From: Bacteroidota bacterium
GTDB lineage: Bacteria > Bacteroidota > Bacteroidia > Chitinophagales > Saprospiraceae
Direction: 5' to 3'
Assembly: GCA_963169455.1 (NCBI GenBank)
Contig: CAUJDW010000125.1
Span: 186,001 to 250,000, forward strand
DNA length: 64,000 bases
The notes beneath the pieces are model-generated. The model made no database searches, was not told the DNA's origin, and saw only the letters and a program-made list of their open reading frames with translations. Each line of letters begins with the position of its first letter. Positions within the stretch are counted from its first letter, which is position 1. Made by a program: the position numbers and the translations under genes. Positions 63,361 to 64,000 of the stretch are shown here, piece by piece.

Positions 63361-64000
63361 TCAACCATTCAGCCATCCCCCCGAAAAGCCCGCCTTTTTC
63401 AGGCCTTCCAGGATGTAAGGGTTTTTTTTCATCACCTCCCAGAGCAGCCCGCTGCGGTAGTTCTCGATCTGCAGCAAAATGGGCCCCTGGTCGATGCCGA
63501 GGTAATCCACATCGAACCAGCCGTTCTTGTTGCCCTGGCCGAAGGTGTAGGAAAGGTTGAAGGCGTCTTTGAAGCCATATTCCCCGATCAGGCCATGGTA
63601 GTGTGTATTCCACATGTATTCCAGGGCGGCCAGGCACAATTCCGGCTCGAAGGGGACAGAGCCGCCGGCGGCCGTGGGAGCGATGGTGCCGTCATCGACC
63701 ACCCGCTGTGCGGAAGCACCGCGGGCGCGGTAGTCGAAGAACTGCCATTCCTTTCCATTCGCTGAGCGTTTTTCGTTGGCCGGGCCGTCGCAGGCGGTCA
63801 GCCCCCAGCAGTTTTCCCAGTAACCGGAGAACCCCTTCGGGTTCTGTATGCAATAGGCCCGGTTGGACAGGGTGGCCCGCCTGGAGTTCTCGAAGTAGTC
63901 GATGCCTTTTCCGCGCATGTACGCATCCTGTATGCCGCGGAAGTCGATCCAGACATGGCTGTACTGGTGGCCGAAAAGCGGGTCGAACTGGACGTTTTCC
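63361..64000 (-). CDS. GH144-type glucoamylase-family protein, C-terminal part
   Basis: The 3' part (213 codons) of a gene entering from beyond base 64000; the frame is open to the edge, so the start is unseen. It matches the glucoamylase-like domain (PF10091) used by GH144 endo-beta-1,2-glucanases: PLFGHQYSHVWIDFRGIQDA, GKGIDYFENSRRATLSNRAY, YWENCWGLTACDGPANEKR, DDGTIAPTAAGGSVPFEPEL and DVDYLGIDQGPILLQIENYR. The (alpha/alpha)6 barrel would cut long beta-1,2-glucans into sophoro-oligosaccharides. It is the most upstream visible gene of the run GH144, GH3, susC, susD. The exact family could also be an uncharacterised relative of GH144. Confidence 0.87.
   Translation of the reverse strand, partial: ENVQFDPLFGHQYSHVWIDFRGIQDAYMRGKGIDYFENSRRATLSNRAYCIQNPKGFSGYWENCWGLTACDGPANEKRSANGKEWQFFDYRARGASAQRVVDDGTIAPTAAGGSVPFEPELCLAALEYMWNTHYHGLIGEYGFKDAFNLSYTFGQGNKNGWFDVDYLGIDQGPILLQIENYRSGLLWEVMKKNPYILEGLKKAGFSGGWLNG

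Overview
The window is a GC-rich chromosomal segment of a Bacteroidota bacterium, most likely a marine or aquatic Saprospiria-type organism. The evidence is the 3' end of sprA (type IX secretion), three large secreted proteins with C-terminal type IX sorting domains, a SusC/SusD pair, hybrid two-component and AraC regulators, and promoter-like TAnnTTTG boxes. The class-level placement is inference. No rRNA, tRNA or CRISPR array was seen.

Layout. 1-14500: sprA end, alkaline phosphatase, dprA, an SH3 protein, an amidase, fadH, small envelope proteins, a retropepsin-like protein, an MscS channel and a large type IX cargo protein. 14500-20700: a 9-bp tandem repeat in the probable leader of aceK, a CpeT-family lipoprotein, two outer-membrane barrels, a decayed DUF4386 gene, a cyclase-family hydrolase and a Crp/Fnr regulator. 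20700-34100: cysM, a one-protein hybrid sensor, a SnoaL-like protein, rtcB with archease, a methyltransferase, cysE, another type IX cargo protein, an exonuclease and several small envelope proteins. 34200-44650: a single-strand beta-glucan locus. It has a GH30 enzyme, two MelB-type sugar symporters, three intact GH17 modules (one fused to a symporter) and a fourth GH17 gene whose 5' end is cut by an IS630 element. 44700-54700: GNAT, a 1499-residue type IX cargo protein, an SH3 lipoprotein, priA and an aldo/keto reductase. 54763-64000: an oxidoreductase, then an AraC regulator, susD, susC, GH3 and GH144, a polysaccharide utilisation locus probably for beta-1,2-glucan.

How the genes work together. 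The two glucan loci look complementary. In the first, GH30 (lipoprotein) can act outside the cytoplasm, symporters bring in oligosaccharides, and GH17 enzymes without signal peptides act inside; this suits laminarin, with a beta-1,3 backbone and beta-1,6 branches. The second has its own SusCD uptake with GH144 and GH3 enzymes. The most unusual items are the symporter-GH17 fusion, the recent-looking IS630 insertion next to it, a dispersed palindrome family sitting exactly at gene 3' ends (in two cases supplying the stop codon), and the repeat-filled aceK leader.
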